From assembly GCA_003278305.1 (NCBI GenBank), contig QCFU01000009.1:1-55350 (forward strand): a stretch of DNA of 55,350 nt, read 5' to 3'. Positions 38,128 through 47,023 of this stretch are shown piece by piece. Position numbers and translations under genes: made by a program. Every line of letters starts with the position of its first letter. Within the stretch, counting starts at the first letter, position 1. This DNA is from Prochlorococcus sp. AG-363-M21 (GTDB taxonomy: Bacteria > Cyanobacteriota > Cyanobacteriia > PCC-6307 > Cyanobiaceae). The notes below the pieces were generated by a model. It searched no databases. It was not told the DNA's origin and was given only the letters and a program-made list of their open reading frames with translations.

Positions 38128-39516
38128 GTGTGGAATGAACCTTCTACGACGATTGCAAATTCGTCAACAACACCGCATTCAATATCGGAACCAAGTCCTG
38201 CTTTAGTGGAGTCTGTGGAACCTGGATCAATTGGCGAAGAGATTGGCTTTGAAGCTGGTGACCAATTAATTAGTGTGAATGGTGTTAAACCAAGAGATTT
38301 AATCGATTATAAATATCTAATTGGTGAAGAAGAGCTGCGACTTGCAGTACTAGGAAAAGATGGTGAAGAACATTTAGTGGAACTTGAAAAAGATATAGAC
38401 CAAGGATTAGGTCTTAATTTTAAAGAAGCTTTATTTGATGGCCTGAAACAATGTAATAACAAATGTCCATTTTGTTTTATTGATCAACAACCTCCTGGGA
38501 AAAGAAAAACTTTATATTTGAAGGATGATGACTATAGAATGAGTTTCCTTTATGGGTCTTATTTAACTCTAACTAATCTAACTACTAGTGATTGGGAGCG
38601 TATTAAAACCCAGCGACTTTCACCATTATTTGTTTCAATTCATGCAACAGATCCCAATCTTCGATCTGATTTGTTAAAAAATGAAAGAGCAGGAATGATA
38701 ATGAACCAGATTGAGTGGTTTCAGAAAAATAAATTACAAATACATGCACAGATAGTTGTTTGTCCTGGCTTAAATGATGGTGATGCTTTAGAAAAAACAA
38801 TTAATGATCTATCTAAATATGGGAAAGGGAATTTACCAACCGTTCAATCTATAGCAATTGTTCCAGTAGGACTTACTCGTTTTCGTCCAGATAATGATGG
38901 TTTAATACCAGTAAATAAATTTTGTGCAAAAGAAACTATCAAGCAAGTAGAAAAACTTCAAAGACATTTCAAAGTTATAATTGGATCAAATTTTGCATGG
39001 CTATCAGACGAATGGTACCTTTTAGCTGAGGAAAAACTTCCCAAACGTAAGTCATACGAAGACCTACCTCAAGAAGAAAATGGTGTAGGAAGCATTAGAT
39101 CATTTTTAGAAGAAATGGATGAAGCGACCTCAAAACTTCCTCTATATATCCCTAAAACAAGAAGTTGTAGCTGGGTTGTTGGGAAATTAGTCGAAAAGGC
39201 TTTAGAGCCAATATGTAATAAACTTAATAAGATCGACGGTTTATCAATACAATTATATGGTTTACCGAGTATTTACTGGGGGCAAGAAAAGGTAGTGACA
39301 GGTTTACTGACAGGCGAAGATCTTCTTATAGGGCTACAAGGAAAAAAGCTTGGGAATCAACTTTTGATTCCATCAATAATGGTCAAAAATGAAGAACCTG
39401 TTTTTTTAGATGATATGCAAATAGCAGAAGTTAGCAAAAAGCTGAATGTTGAGATAAAAATTGTTTATAATGCTAATGATATCGTTTCTAAAGCTATAGG
39501 CATAGAGCATGAATAA
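38128..39516 (+). CDS. PDZ/radical-SAM-like DUF512 protein
   Basis: A 462-residue protein. A PDZ-like domain (about 24-90, ALVESVEPGSIGEEIGFEAGD) is followed by a radical-SAM-type cluster C109-x3-C113-x2-C116 in CNNKCPFCFID, DYRMSFLYGSYLTLTNL and an internal DUF512 region. This matches the cyanobacterial TIGR03279 family. The substrate is unknown. The start is GTG at 38128. The OMF gene follows after 23 bases. Confidence 0.87.
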   Translation: MWNEPSTTIANSSTTPHSISEPSPALVESVEPGSIGEEIGFEAGDQLISVNGVKPRDLIDYKYLIGEEELRLAVLGKDGEEHLVELEKDIDQGLGLNFKEALFDGLKQCNNKCPFCFIDQQPPGKRKTLYLKDDDYRMSFLYGSYLTLTNLTTSDWERIKTQRLSPLFVSIHATDPNLRSDLLKNERAGMIMNQIEWFQKNKLQIHAQIVVCPGLNDGDALEKTINDLSKYGKGNLPTVQSIAIVPVGLTRFRPDNDGLIPVNKFCAKETIKQVEKLQRHFKVIIGSNFAWLSDEWYLLAEEKLPKRKSYEDLPQEENGVGSIRSFLEEMDEATSKLPLYIPKTRSCSWVVGKLVEKALEPICNKLNKIDGLSIQLYGLPSIYWGQEKVVTGLLTGEDLLIGLQGKKLGNQLLIPSIMVKNEEPVFLDDMQIAEVSKKLNVEIKIVYNANDIVSKAIGIEHE

Positions 39517-39539
39517 ACTAAATTTTTTCGAATAAAGAA

Positions 39540-40982
39540 ATGAAAGTTTGGAAATTTGCTTGCAATGTAATTATGTCAGTCCTGATTATAAGTACTGGCA
39601 CAAATATAGCTTTCAAAAGCGAAGAAACTAAAAATCAATTATCCATTCAGAAAAAAATATTATCACCAAAGCAAATTCATAATTCAAATCTCAAGGCAAA
39701 TAAAACTATTAATTTAGATGAAATACCTGAAATATTAAAATCTAAAAACAAGGAATTAGAAATTATGAAAAGTAGAATTGAGCAGAATAAATATTCATTA
39801 CGCAGCAAAATTGCAGCTTGGTACCCTAGCCTAAACCTTTCTAGCAGTGGATTTCCTCAATACCTTAATGCAAATATTGATAATGAGTTATCTACAAATA
39901 CGTCGAGTGACCAATGGAAAACTAGTATTAGTGCAACAATCAAATGGGATTTAATTAATCCCTCAAGAATTCCTGATATTGACGAATCAAAAGATCAGCT
40001 TGAAGAGTCAATACTAAATTATAAAATTAAATTTAGAGAAATATATTTAGAAGCATTAAATAAATTCTTCATGCTTCAAAGATCAAACGAATATGTTGAG
40101 ATAGCAAAAAAATCTATTGAGATCTCTGAAACTTCATTAAAAGAAGCAGAAATACGCCTTGAATCAGGTATTGGAACAAAATTTGAAGTCTTAGAGGCCA
40201 AAGCGCAATTAGCAAAGGATAGGCAGTTTTTAATTAAAAAAGTTGGGGAAAAAAATATTAACCAAAGCTCTTTAGCAAAAATACTGAACCTTAATAGACA
40301 AGCAAATCCAATAATTAACGGAAAAACAGATTTAATTGGACAGTGGAAAATCTCTCTTTCAGAAAGCATCGAGGCTGCTTTTAAAGTTCGCGAGGAAATA
40401 GAAAAGGAAAGGATTAAGATATCAATTAATAATAACCAAATAAAATCATCATCTGGATCTAATAAACCTACCTTAAGCTTATTTAATACATTTAGTTTAT
40501 CCACAGCTCAGGGTGAAGTAGGAGTTGCATCTCCAAATTCTAGTAATAATATTCATACTCAAAGTAATACCATCGGTCTTCAAGTTGATTGGCCAATGTT
40601 TAATGGTGGTTCAGTAAAAGCGTTAACTAAAGTGAAAAAAGAAAAGCAAAAAGAGCTATTGGCTCAATTAATCTTAAAGGAAAATGAAATTCGTCATGAA
40701 GTTGAAGAAAGCTTCTTTAATCTTGAAATAGCAGAACAAAATATTAGCAACACTAAACTCGAAGTTGATTCTGCTAAAGAGTCTCTTAGACTGGCTTTAA
40801 TAAGACTAAAGGCTGGAATTACCACACAAAGAGAGGTAGTAACAAATCAAAGGGATTTAACACAGGCAGAAGTGAATCATATTGAAGCAATAACAGATTA
40901 CAATTCTAGTCTGGCAAAATTAAGCCTTCAAACTGGTATTAATAAGATTAATCAAGTATTAAAAAATGAAGGATCTAAGTGA
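39540..40982 (+). CDS. TolC-like outer membrane efflux protein
   Basis: A 480-residue OMF protein. The N-terminal signal-like segment (about 1-25) is followed by two repeats of coiled coil plus outer-membrane strands, e.g. ISETSLKEAEIRLESGIGTKFEVLEAKAQL and VDSAKESLRLALIRLKAGITTQREVVTNQRDL, both typical of TolC channels. Exports proteins or small molecules with an inner-membrane pump; no RND or ABC partner lies next to it. Confidence 0.9.
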   Translation: MKVWKFACNVIMSVLIISTGTNIAFKSEETKNQLSIQKKILSPKQIHNSNLKANKTINLDEIPEILKSKNKELEIMKSRIEQNKYSLRSKIAAWYPSLNLSSSGFPQYLNANIDNELSTNTSSDQWKTSISATIKWDLINPSRIPDIDESKDQLEESILNYKIKFREIYLEALNKFFMLQRSNEYVEIAKKSIEISETSLKEAEIRLESGIGTKFEVLEAKAQLAKDRQFLIKKVGEKNINQSSLAKILNLNRQANPIINGKTDLIGQWKISLSESIEAAFKVREEIEKERIKISINNNQIKSSSGSNKPTLSLFNTFSLSTAQGEVGVASPNSSNNIHTQSNTIGLQVDWPMFNGGSVKALTKVKKEKQKELLAQLILKENEIRHEVEESFFNLEIAEQNISNTKLEVDSAKESLRLALIRLKAGITTQREVVTNQRDLTQAEVNHIEAITDYNSSLAKLSLQTGINKINQVLKNEGSK

Positions 40983-41021
40983 AACTCAAAAAACATTCCT
41001 CACAGTTATTATAATTAAGTA

Positions 41022-41834
41022 ATGGATAAATATAACCAAGTGAGTCTTAGTGAATTTCAAATCAACCGTGTCAATGAATTAATTGATAAGGTTGCAAAAA
41101 GACAAATTTTAGACTTTGGCAACATCAATGCAGAAACAAAAGATGATGGAAGTTTAATCACCAACTGTGATAGATGGAGTGACAAGAATATTGTGCAAGG
41201 TCTAAAAGAAATTACTAATGGTGAAGAAGGTATTCTCAGCGAAGAAGGATCTAAAAAAGTTCCTGATTCAAAAGCTTTTTGGGTTGTAGACCCCTTAGAT
41301 GGAACAACTAATTTTGCAGCTGGCATACCTCACTGGGCTATTTCAATTGCTCGTTTTATTAATGGTGAACCTCAATCTGCTTTTTTAGATATACCTGCAC
41401 TTAAACAAAGAGTTACAGCAATAAAAGGCCAAGGAGTATGGATAAACGGAGAATCAATATCATCAGAAAAGAAACTTCAATCAAGAACTGAATGTGTATC
41501 ACTATGTAGCCGTTCAATAAATATTTTAAGAAAAAGTCCTAATCAGACTTTCCCTGGGAAAATTCGTCTATTAGGTGTATCTAGCTTAAATATGTTGACT
41601 GTTGCAACTGGTCAAACTTTTGGTGCAATTGAATCTACTCCAAAAATCTGGGATATCGCAGCATCATGGCTTATCCTCACTGAATTAAAATGTGAAATTA
41701 ATTGGTTAGACATTAATCCTTATGACTTATATCCAGGACAGGATTTATCTACTGTAAACTTCCCCCTAATTACAGCCTTATCTAAAAGTCATCTAGAAAA
41801 ATTAAGCCCTTGGGGAGAGATCTTAATGTCCTAA
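41022..41834 (+). CDS. Inositol monophosphatase family phosphatase
   Basis: A 270-residue Mg2+-dependent phosphatase. The metal-binding motifs are EE at about 74-75 (ILSEEGSKK), VVDPLDGTTNF (88-98) and WDIAASWLI near 207. Members include inositol and sugar-phosphate phosphatases; the substrate is not determined. It is in a plus-strand run with the YihY gene, which starts 10 bases after the stop. Confidence 0.9.
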   Translation: MDKYNQVSLSEFQINRVNELIDKVAKRQILDFGNINAETKDDGSLITNCDRWSDKNIVQGLKEITNGEEGILSEEGSKKVPDSKAFWVVDPLDGTTNFAAGIPHWAISIARFINGEPQSAFLDIPALKQRVTAIKGQGVWINGESISSEKKLQSRTECVSLCSRSINILRKSPNQTFPGKIRLLGVSSLNMLTVATGQTFGAIESTPKIWDIAASWLILTELKCEINWLDINPYDLYPGQDLSTVNFPLITALSKSHLEKLSPWGEILMS

Positions 41835-41844
41835 ATCAGGACAT

Positions 41845-42861
41845 ATGAAAAGCTCTTATCAAGAAAAGTACTCACAAACCGTTAAAATAAATTCGAGCTT
41901 CTATAGACAAAGAGTGGTAAGTCGATGGAAACGCCAATTCAACTGGTTTGTTAGAAGCATATGGCAAGCATCTCAAAAATGGAATAGGTGTGATTGTGTC
42001 GATCTAAGTGCGGCATTTGCTTACTACACCCTACAGTCTTTTTTCCCGATACTAATAATCTCACTTTCGGTGGCTTCTTGGTTTTTAGGAAAGCAACAAG
42101 GTCTAGATGAACAAATTATTGGATTAGCCGCACAAGTATTACCTTCTTCAGTTGTTGATTTAGTTAAAAGTACTTTGGAACAATTAGTAAGGCAACGTTT
42201 TGGCGCAGGATTACTAGGGGCAACATTTCTATTGATTACTGCTGGAAATGCATACTTAACTTTACAAAGAGGCGCGGACAGACTTTGGGAAGATGCCTTG
42301 CCTTCTAGAAACTCAGATAATGCTTTCCATATTCATGCATTTCAGTTTATTAGAAATCGAATAGAAGCATTTTTAGTAGTATTACTAGTTGGATTTTTAA
42401 TGGTACTTGATGAAATCAGTTCTTATATACAAATGATTCCAGGAGCAGTGTGGCAAGATTTAAAAAATACTAGTCCTGAAATAGCGCAAACTTTAGCAAT
42501 AATTGAGGTGCCTGGAATAGAAGTAGGGCAAGTAGTTTTACCACTAATAGGTTTTACTGCAATAGCTTTATTACTACAAGCTATTCTTCCAAGAAGAAGA
42601 GTTCCATTGAAACCTCTAATTCCTGGATCAATTATGATTGGAATCTTGCTCACAATATTAAACTCAGCCGTTAGTAGAACAATTCTCTCTCTAGGTTCTC
42701 GTTTCCAAGCTTATGGATTAATTAGCAGTGTGCTAGTTCTAACATTATGGATCTGGATTGTTGGTTTAATAATATATTTTGGACAATGCTGGAGTGTAGT
42801 ACTAGCAACTACCCAGCTAAATAGGCATCAAAGAACAAGAACAATAAAAATTAAGATTTAA
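41845..42861 (+). CDS. YihY/BrkB (UPF0761)-like membrane protein
   Basis: A 338-residue polytopic protein with about six helices. The YihY family signature DLSAAFAYYTLQSFFPILIIS near residue 54 is present, as is the RLWEDALPSR region. Once called ribonuclease BN, the family is now treated as of unknown function. It begins 10 bases after the IMPase gene and is followed 1 base later by a small zinc-ribbon membrane protein. Confidence 0.88.
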   Translation: MKSSYQEKYSQTVKINSSFYRQRVVSRWKRQFNWFVRSIWQASQKWNRCDCVDLSAAFAYYTLQSFFPILIISLSVASWFLGKQQGLDEQIIGLAAQVLPSSVVDLVKSTLEQLVRQRFGAGLLGATFLLITAGNAYLTLQRGADRLWEDALPSRNSDNAFHIHAFQFIRNRIEAFLVVLLVGFLMVLDEISSYIQMIPGAVWQDLKNTSPEIAQTLAIIEVPGIEVGQVVLPLIGFTAIALLLQAILPRRRVPLKPLIPGSIMIGILLTILNSAVSRTILSLGSRFQAYGLISSVLVLTLWIWIVGLIIYFGQCWSVVLATTQLNRHQRTRTIKIKI

Positions 42862-42862
42862 G

Positions 42863-43189
42863 ATGAATAAAAATTCTCTTATTCTTCCAATAGGACTAAT
42901 CTTAATTATTCTTTTACCGAATTCTTTAGGGAGATTTTTAATAGATTTAACTGGTAGTATCCTCATTTTCAGTTTAGTTGCCCCAATATTAATAGCGGGT
43001 CTTGGGTGGATTTTGTGGAAAATCATTCAATTACGCACAAGCAAATGCAGTTCATGTGGAACAACCTATTTTGGTAATCTTCAGGAATGTCCTTTATGTG
43101 GAGTGACACAATTTGACAATCAATCTTCTGACGATACTGTTCCTGCAAGTGATAAAACAATTGATGTAACTGTTGAAGAAATAGAATGA
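42863..43189 (+). CDS. Membrane protein with C-terminal zinc ribbon
   Basis: A 108-residue protein. Two hydrophobic helices (about 5-24 and 30-52) are followed by a CxxC-x(12)-CxxC zinc ribbon (CSSCGTTYFGNLQECPLCG) and an acidic tail. No family recognised. It starts right after the YihY gene and is probably part of the same transcript; the xseB gene converges on it. Confidence 0.6.
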   Translation: MNKNSLILPIGLILIILLPNSLGRFLIDLTGSILIFSLVAPILIAGLGWILWKIIQLRTSKCSSCGTTYFGNLQECPLCGVTQFDNQSSDDTVPASDKTIDVTVEEIE

Positions 43190-43198
43190 TTTTGCAGA

Positions 43199-43501
43199 TT
43201 ATTTTTCTAACTCAATGTGAAAAACTTCTTGCTCTACTTTATCTAGCAAATTCTCACAATGCTCTAGGTATAAGCTTCCTTCTAAAAAAGATTGTTTTAA
43301 TTCGTTAATAGGCATTCTTTCACTTTTCATTTGATCTAATAAGATTTCCAGCTTTTCCAATGACTCCTCATAAGATAATTTAGATATCTTTTCCCGCAAT
43401 GTATTAATCAATTCACTATTAGAAGAATTCTTATCATCTACTGATTTAGAATCTTTTTGAACAGAATCTATCTGATTAGAATTTTTTGGTAACTTAGACA
43501 T
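43199..43501 (-). CDS. xseB: Exodeoxyribonuclease VII small subunit
   Basis: A 100-residue protein. An N-terminal 30 residues of Ser/Asn/Lys/Asp-rich linker precede the conserved XseB core SYEESLEKLEILLDQMKSERMPINELKQSF. It complexes with XseA to degrade ssDNA. Its ATG overlaps the xseA stop by one base (TAATG), indicating coupling. Confidence 0.9.
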   Translation of the reverse strand: MSKLPKNSNQIDSVQKDSKSVDDKNSSNSELINTLREKISKLSYEESLEKLEILLDQMKSERMPINELKQSFLEGSLYLEHCENLLDKVEQEVFHIELEK

Positions 43502-44667
43502 TAATGTTTACTCTCTAGATTAACTTCTTCTATCTTTGATTTAAGGGAACCATCTATTAACTGAATAATAATATTATCATTAGTTTGAATCTTCTTTGCA
43601 CTTTGAATAAGCACACCTTGCTGATTAGACAATATACAGAAGCCCCTTTTCAATAAGCTCTGCGGAGACAATGCAACTAGCAATTGACTTCTTTGAGACA
43701 AAAAATCTCTCTTTTTAAAGATATAATTGATAGGTGATTGCTCTTTCCAATTCAATGCCAAATCAGACAATCTTTGTTTTTCATTACCAATAATAATCGC
43801 AGAGTAATCTTTAAGCCTTTGCTTAATTTGAAAAAAATTATTTCTCGCAACATCTTTACTTGGCAACAAATCAACGATAGTCGCTGTTGGAGTTGCAGAT
43901 CTATGATCTGCAACAAGATCAGCCACAGTCAGGTCATCCTCATGACCAATGCCTGTAACAAGTGGTATTGGAAGATTAGCTAAAGTTCTGCATAACTTTT
44001 CATTATCAAAAACCATAAGATCCTCTCTATTACCTCCGCCTCTAGCAAGAACAATCGCTTGTATACCAAGCTTTATTCTCAAATCAATCACTTGCTGAAG
44101 AATATCCTGAATCTTTTGCGACACATCACCTTGCATGGGAGTCGGAAAAACCATGATCTTGGTTAAAGGCCAACGTTCTTTTGCTGTTCGAAGAATATCT
44201 GCAAGAGCAGAACTAGGAACACTTGTCAGAATTGCAACACCCTTGGGGTATTCAGGTAAGGGCCTACGCCGTTCATTAGATATTAATCCATCTTTTAACA
44301 AAAGCTTTTTAACAACTTCGAATTTTCGTAGCACAGTTGAAATACTAGGCTTAATATCTAATACTTGAACAACTAAACTTGCTCTCGTCTCCCAAAAATT
44401 TAATTTTCCTAAAATCTCAACTCCATCTTGATCAATAGGTTGGAAATTTACTTTTTGCAGAGTGGAAGACCAAACAACAGCAGTAATACTTGATTTACCA
44501 TCAGTTAAAGTTAACCATAAATGTCCATTTTTTAACTGTGTCTTAGAAACAGTTGCATGTAAAAAGAACTTCGGAGCAAACCCCCGAGACAGCAAGTTTC
44601 CTATTGCTTGATTTAATTCGTTTACTGAATAACTAGGGATCGATGCAGTCGTCACATCAAATAACAA
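43501..44667 (-). CDS. xseA: Exodeoxyribonuclease VII large subunit
   Basis: A 388-residue protein with an N-terminal OB fold (SVNELNQAIGNLLSRG, then TVSKTQLKNGHLWLTLTDG) and the nuclease domain containing YPKGVAILTSVPSSALADIL, VLARGGGNREDL and GIGHEDDLTVADLVADHRSATPTAT. The start is TTG at 44667, with an in-frame GTG at 44655 as alternative. It lies 30 bases downstream of the hli gene on the same strand. Confidence 0.93.
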   Translation of the reverse strand: MLFDVTTASIPSYSVNELNQAIGNLLSRGFAPKFFLHATVSKTQLKNGHLWLTLTDGKSSITAVVWSSTLQKVNFQPIDQDGVEILGKLNFWETRASLVVQVLDIKPSISTVLRKFEVVKKLLLKDGLISNERRRPLPEYPKGVAILTSVPSSALADILRTAKERWPLTKIMVFPTPMQGDVSQKIQDILQQVIDLRIKLGIQAIVLARGGGNREDLMVFDNEKLCRTLANLPIPLVTGIGHEDDLTVADLVADHRSATPTATIVDLLPSKDVARNNFFQIKQRLKDYSAIIIGNEKQRLSDLALNWKEQSPINYIFKKRDFLSQRSQLLVALSPQSLLKRGFCILSNQQGVLIQSAKKIQTNDNIIIQLIDGSLKSKIEEVNLESKH

Positions 44668-44697
44668 GCAATTTAATCGAAAAAGTTTTTTCCTAAA

Positions 44698-44844
44698 TTA
44701 CCCAAAACCAATCTGACCCAAAATTCCCTGTCCAGTTAATAATTCTGTACTTAGTGCAACTACTATCCCAAGCATTGCCAAGCGGCCATTCCAAATCTCA
44801 GCATAATTAACAAAACCATATTTAGGTGGGATATTTTTAGACAT
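44698..44844 (-). CDS. hli: High-light-inducible protein (HLIP), 48 aa
   Basis: A one-helix stress protein starting MSKNIPPKYGFVNYAEIWNG. The chlorophyll a/b-binding-like motif E-x-x-N-G-R-x-A-M-x-G (EIWNGRLAMLG) is intact, followed by a single hydrophobic helix and a Gly-rich end. HLIPs bind chlorophyll and carotenoid and protect photosystems under excess light. It is too short for most gene finders. It stands directly upstream of xseA-xseB on the same strand. I see no convincing HLR1/RpaB box in the 90 bases upstream. Confidence 0.93.
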   Translation of the reverse strand: MSKNIPPKYGFVNYAEIWNGRLAMLGIVVALSTELLTGQGILGQIGFG

Positions 44845-44933
44845 TGATCGTAATACTAGTTTTTATAAATAATAACTCTAGCCAGAAATAAACTCAAAGG
44901 TGTGTGATGACAAGAGAAATATATTTTCAACTA

Positions 44934-45317
44934 TCATCTAACATGCTTTGATCCATCCACAGGATGATAATCCTCTCCTGTGAGCTCTTCATAAATAATT
45001 GCAGGAAGTCCTGTCTCAAACATTGTTTGCAAGGCTTCTTTAAGGTAAGGATTCCACCCACCAGTACTTACCTTGCCATGTCTGACTGTCCAATCCCATG
45101 TCCCTTGCAAGTCTCTGGGGATTCTCCCTTCTCGATCACGTCTAGCAACAAAGTCAAGAGATTCAACTAATCCAACTTGGATAGGATTTTTACCATATGC
45201 AGGAGTCAAGCTCAACTCAAGTCTAATAGGATCCTCTTTAACAATTCGCACCCTAAATCTAGGAGGCAACTTCAAAGTCTTTAAGACTGAAACAACAATG
45301 CGTGTTCTTTGATCCAC
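44934..45317 (-). CDS. Conserved hypothetical protein
   Basis: A 127-residue soluble protein starting MDQRTRIVVSVLKTLKLPP. It has a mixed alpha/beta composition and the segments RIPRDLQGTWDWTVRHGK and GWNPYLKEALQTMFETGLP, which look conserved. I do not recognise the family. It is 89 bases upstream of hli and 57 bases downstream of the DUF2973-like gene on the same strand. Confidence 0.7.
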   Translation of the reverse strand: MDQRTRIVVSVLKTLKLPPRFRVRIVKEDPIRLELSLTPAYGKNPIQVGLVESLDFVARRDREGRIPRDLQGTWDWTVRHGKVSTGGWNPYLKEALQTMFETGLPAIIYEELTGEDYHPVDGSKHVR

Positions 45318-45374
45318 AATTTAACTCCGTTAAGGTTTCTTGATAGTGTCAATCATTTAAGGTCTGACATAACT

Positions 45375-45632
45375 CTATTCATTGATTGAATCTGGAGGCT
45401 CAAGATCATCAGAAAAACGAACTGTAAGCAAGTCCTCATCTGTCAGCTTCCCTTCTTGATTCAATAATTCAGGGTGAACGGTTAACAAACCAGTGCGGTC
45501 AGAATTAGATTTATCGGTTTTGATGGATTTTGAATTTATCGACATTAGTCCACGAGACATTACTTTAAAGGCTTGCAGTAAAAGCAGGGTTATTGCCAAA
45601 AAATATAAAAGTGGCACTAAAGCGTTCATCAT
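45375..45632 (-). CDS. DUF2973-like small membrane protein
   Basis: An 85-residue protein. An N-terminal helix (MMNALVPLLYFLAITLLLLQ) is followed by a Ser/Lys-rich linker and a conserved cytosolic end with HPELLNQEGKLTDEDLLTVRF. The HPELLxxxGxLTxExLLxVRF pattern fits the cyanobacterial DUF2973 family. Function unknown. Confidence 0.65.
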   Translation of the reverse strand: MMNALVPLLYFLAITLLLLQAFKVMSRGLMSINSKSIKTDKSNSDRTGLLTVHPELLNQEGKLTDEDLLTVRFSDDLEPPDSINE

Positions 45633-45864
45633 CTTCTGTCATAAGATTGTTCGGTTTAACAGCCTCAGGTTAGAAAGTGACTTAAGTTCTTTTATTATAA
45701 CAATCTCATAATCAAGGTGGCTTGGGAAAGTGATGATAGCCTAGAGATAGTTCTATAAGACTGCGCCTACCCAAAAAGAGACTTGATTAATCATGATAAG
45801 AGTTAAAAATACCGTTTTTAAGGAAGGGGTTGTCGCATAGTCTTAAATAAAAAAATTTGCAAAA

Positions 45865-47020
45865 ATGCAATTAAAAGCTCACATCAAAAGATTTAGCCAA
45901 ATAGGAATTTTTTTCTTACTTATCAGCAGTTCCTTCTTAGCAGTAAATTCTCTAGAAAAAAAAGCTAAAAACCAACTCCAGCAAAGTGAAGGATACTTTT
46001 TAACTAAAAAATCTTTTGTCTCAGAGGCTCTTCAGAAAAGTGGTCCAGCTATTGTAACTATAGAGACGAGCAAAAAAATCATTTCTAGAGGAATAACTCT
46101 ATTACCTCCACAGCTCTTATTAGACCCATATATTGAACGTTTTTTTAAAAATCCTTTAAACAACCCTCCTAAAGTCAACGTTCAAAAAGGACAAGGAAGT
46201 GGATTTATTTTTTTCCAATAAAGGATTAGTTTTAACAAATGCTCATGTAATCGAAAATAGTGAAAAGCTTATTATTGGTTTGTCTGATGGTAGAAGAGTT
46301 AATGGACAAGTTATTGGACAAGATTATTTAACCGATGTTGCGGTGATTAAATTAAATGGGTATGAACAATGGCCTGTAGCAAAGATAGGCGACTCCGAAA
46401 CACTAACAGTAGGCGATTGGGCTATTGCCGTTGGCAATCCATATGGACTAGAAAAAACCGTAACTCTAGGAATAATTAGCAATCTAAATAGGAATGTTTC
46501 TCAATTGGGGATTGCAAATAAAAGAATTCCCTTAATTCAAACTGATGCTGCAATTAACCCAGGGAATTCAGGAGGCCCGCTACTTAACGCTTATGGGGAA
46601 GTCGTGGGAATAAATACACTTATAAGAACTGGTCCAGGAGCAGGTTTAGGGTTTGCAATTCCAATTAATGAGGCAATTCGAATTGCCAATCAATTAGCAA
46701 AAGATGGCAAGGCAATCCATCCTATAATAGGAGTAAGTTTAACATATTTAAATCAGGAAGATAAGGAAAAATTTAATTATTCAGATGGTGCTAAAATTAT
46801 AAATATAATCCCAAAAGGACCTGCTGATAAGAAAGGATTAAAAATAAATGATGTAATTATAAAAGTAAACTCAAAAGAAATCAAATATCCAGAAGATGTT
46901 ATCACTGAAGTTAATAGAAATGGTATTAATAAAAAGTTATCGATGACTGTCTTACGAAGAAAAAATAAAATTGATTTTTTAATAAAACCTATTGATATTT
47001 ACAAGATTGGAATAGAATAG
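45865..47020 (+). pseudogene. htrA: HtrA/DegP-like serine protease, frameshifted (single-base expansion)
   Basis: Periplasmic trypsin-like protease with PDZ domain. The first frame (45865-46221) gives a signal-like segment and VQKGQGSGF, then stops. A second frame (from 46199) resumes at SNKGLVLTNAHVIEN. The triad is otherwise intact: His in TNAHVIE, Asp in LTDVAVIK and Ser in NPGNSGGPL; the PDZ domain follows. Deleting one T from the T7 run (46208-46214) restores GSGFIFSNKGLVLTNAHV. Loss, assembly error and slippage are all possible. Prochlorococcus strains usually carry more than one HtrA. Confidence 0.85.
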
Positions 47021-47023
47021 ATA

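Noticed and set aside
38013-38138. 41-codon ORF before the DUF512 gene
   Set aside because: No ribosome binding site, no recognisable family, and it overlaps the GTG start of the downstream gene by 11 bases.
45633-45864. Search for a small gene or RNA between DUF2973 and htrA
   Set aside because: Only AT-rich sequence and a weak GATTGTT/AACAATC repeat were seen; no ORF with an RBS.
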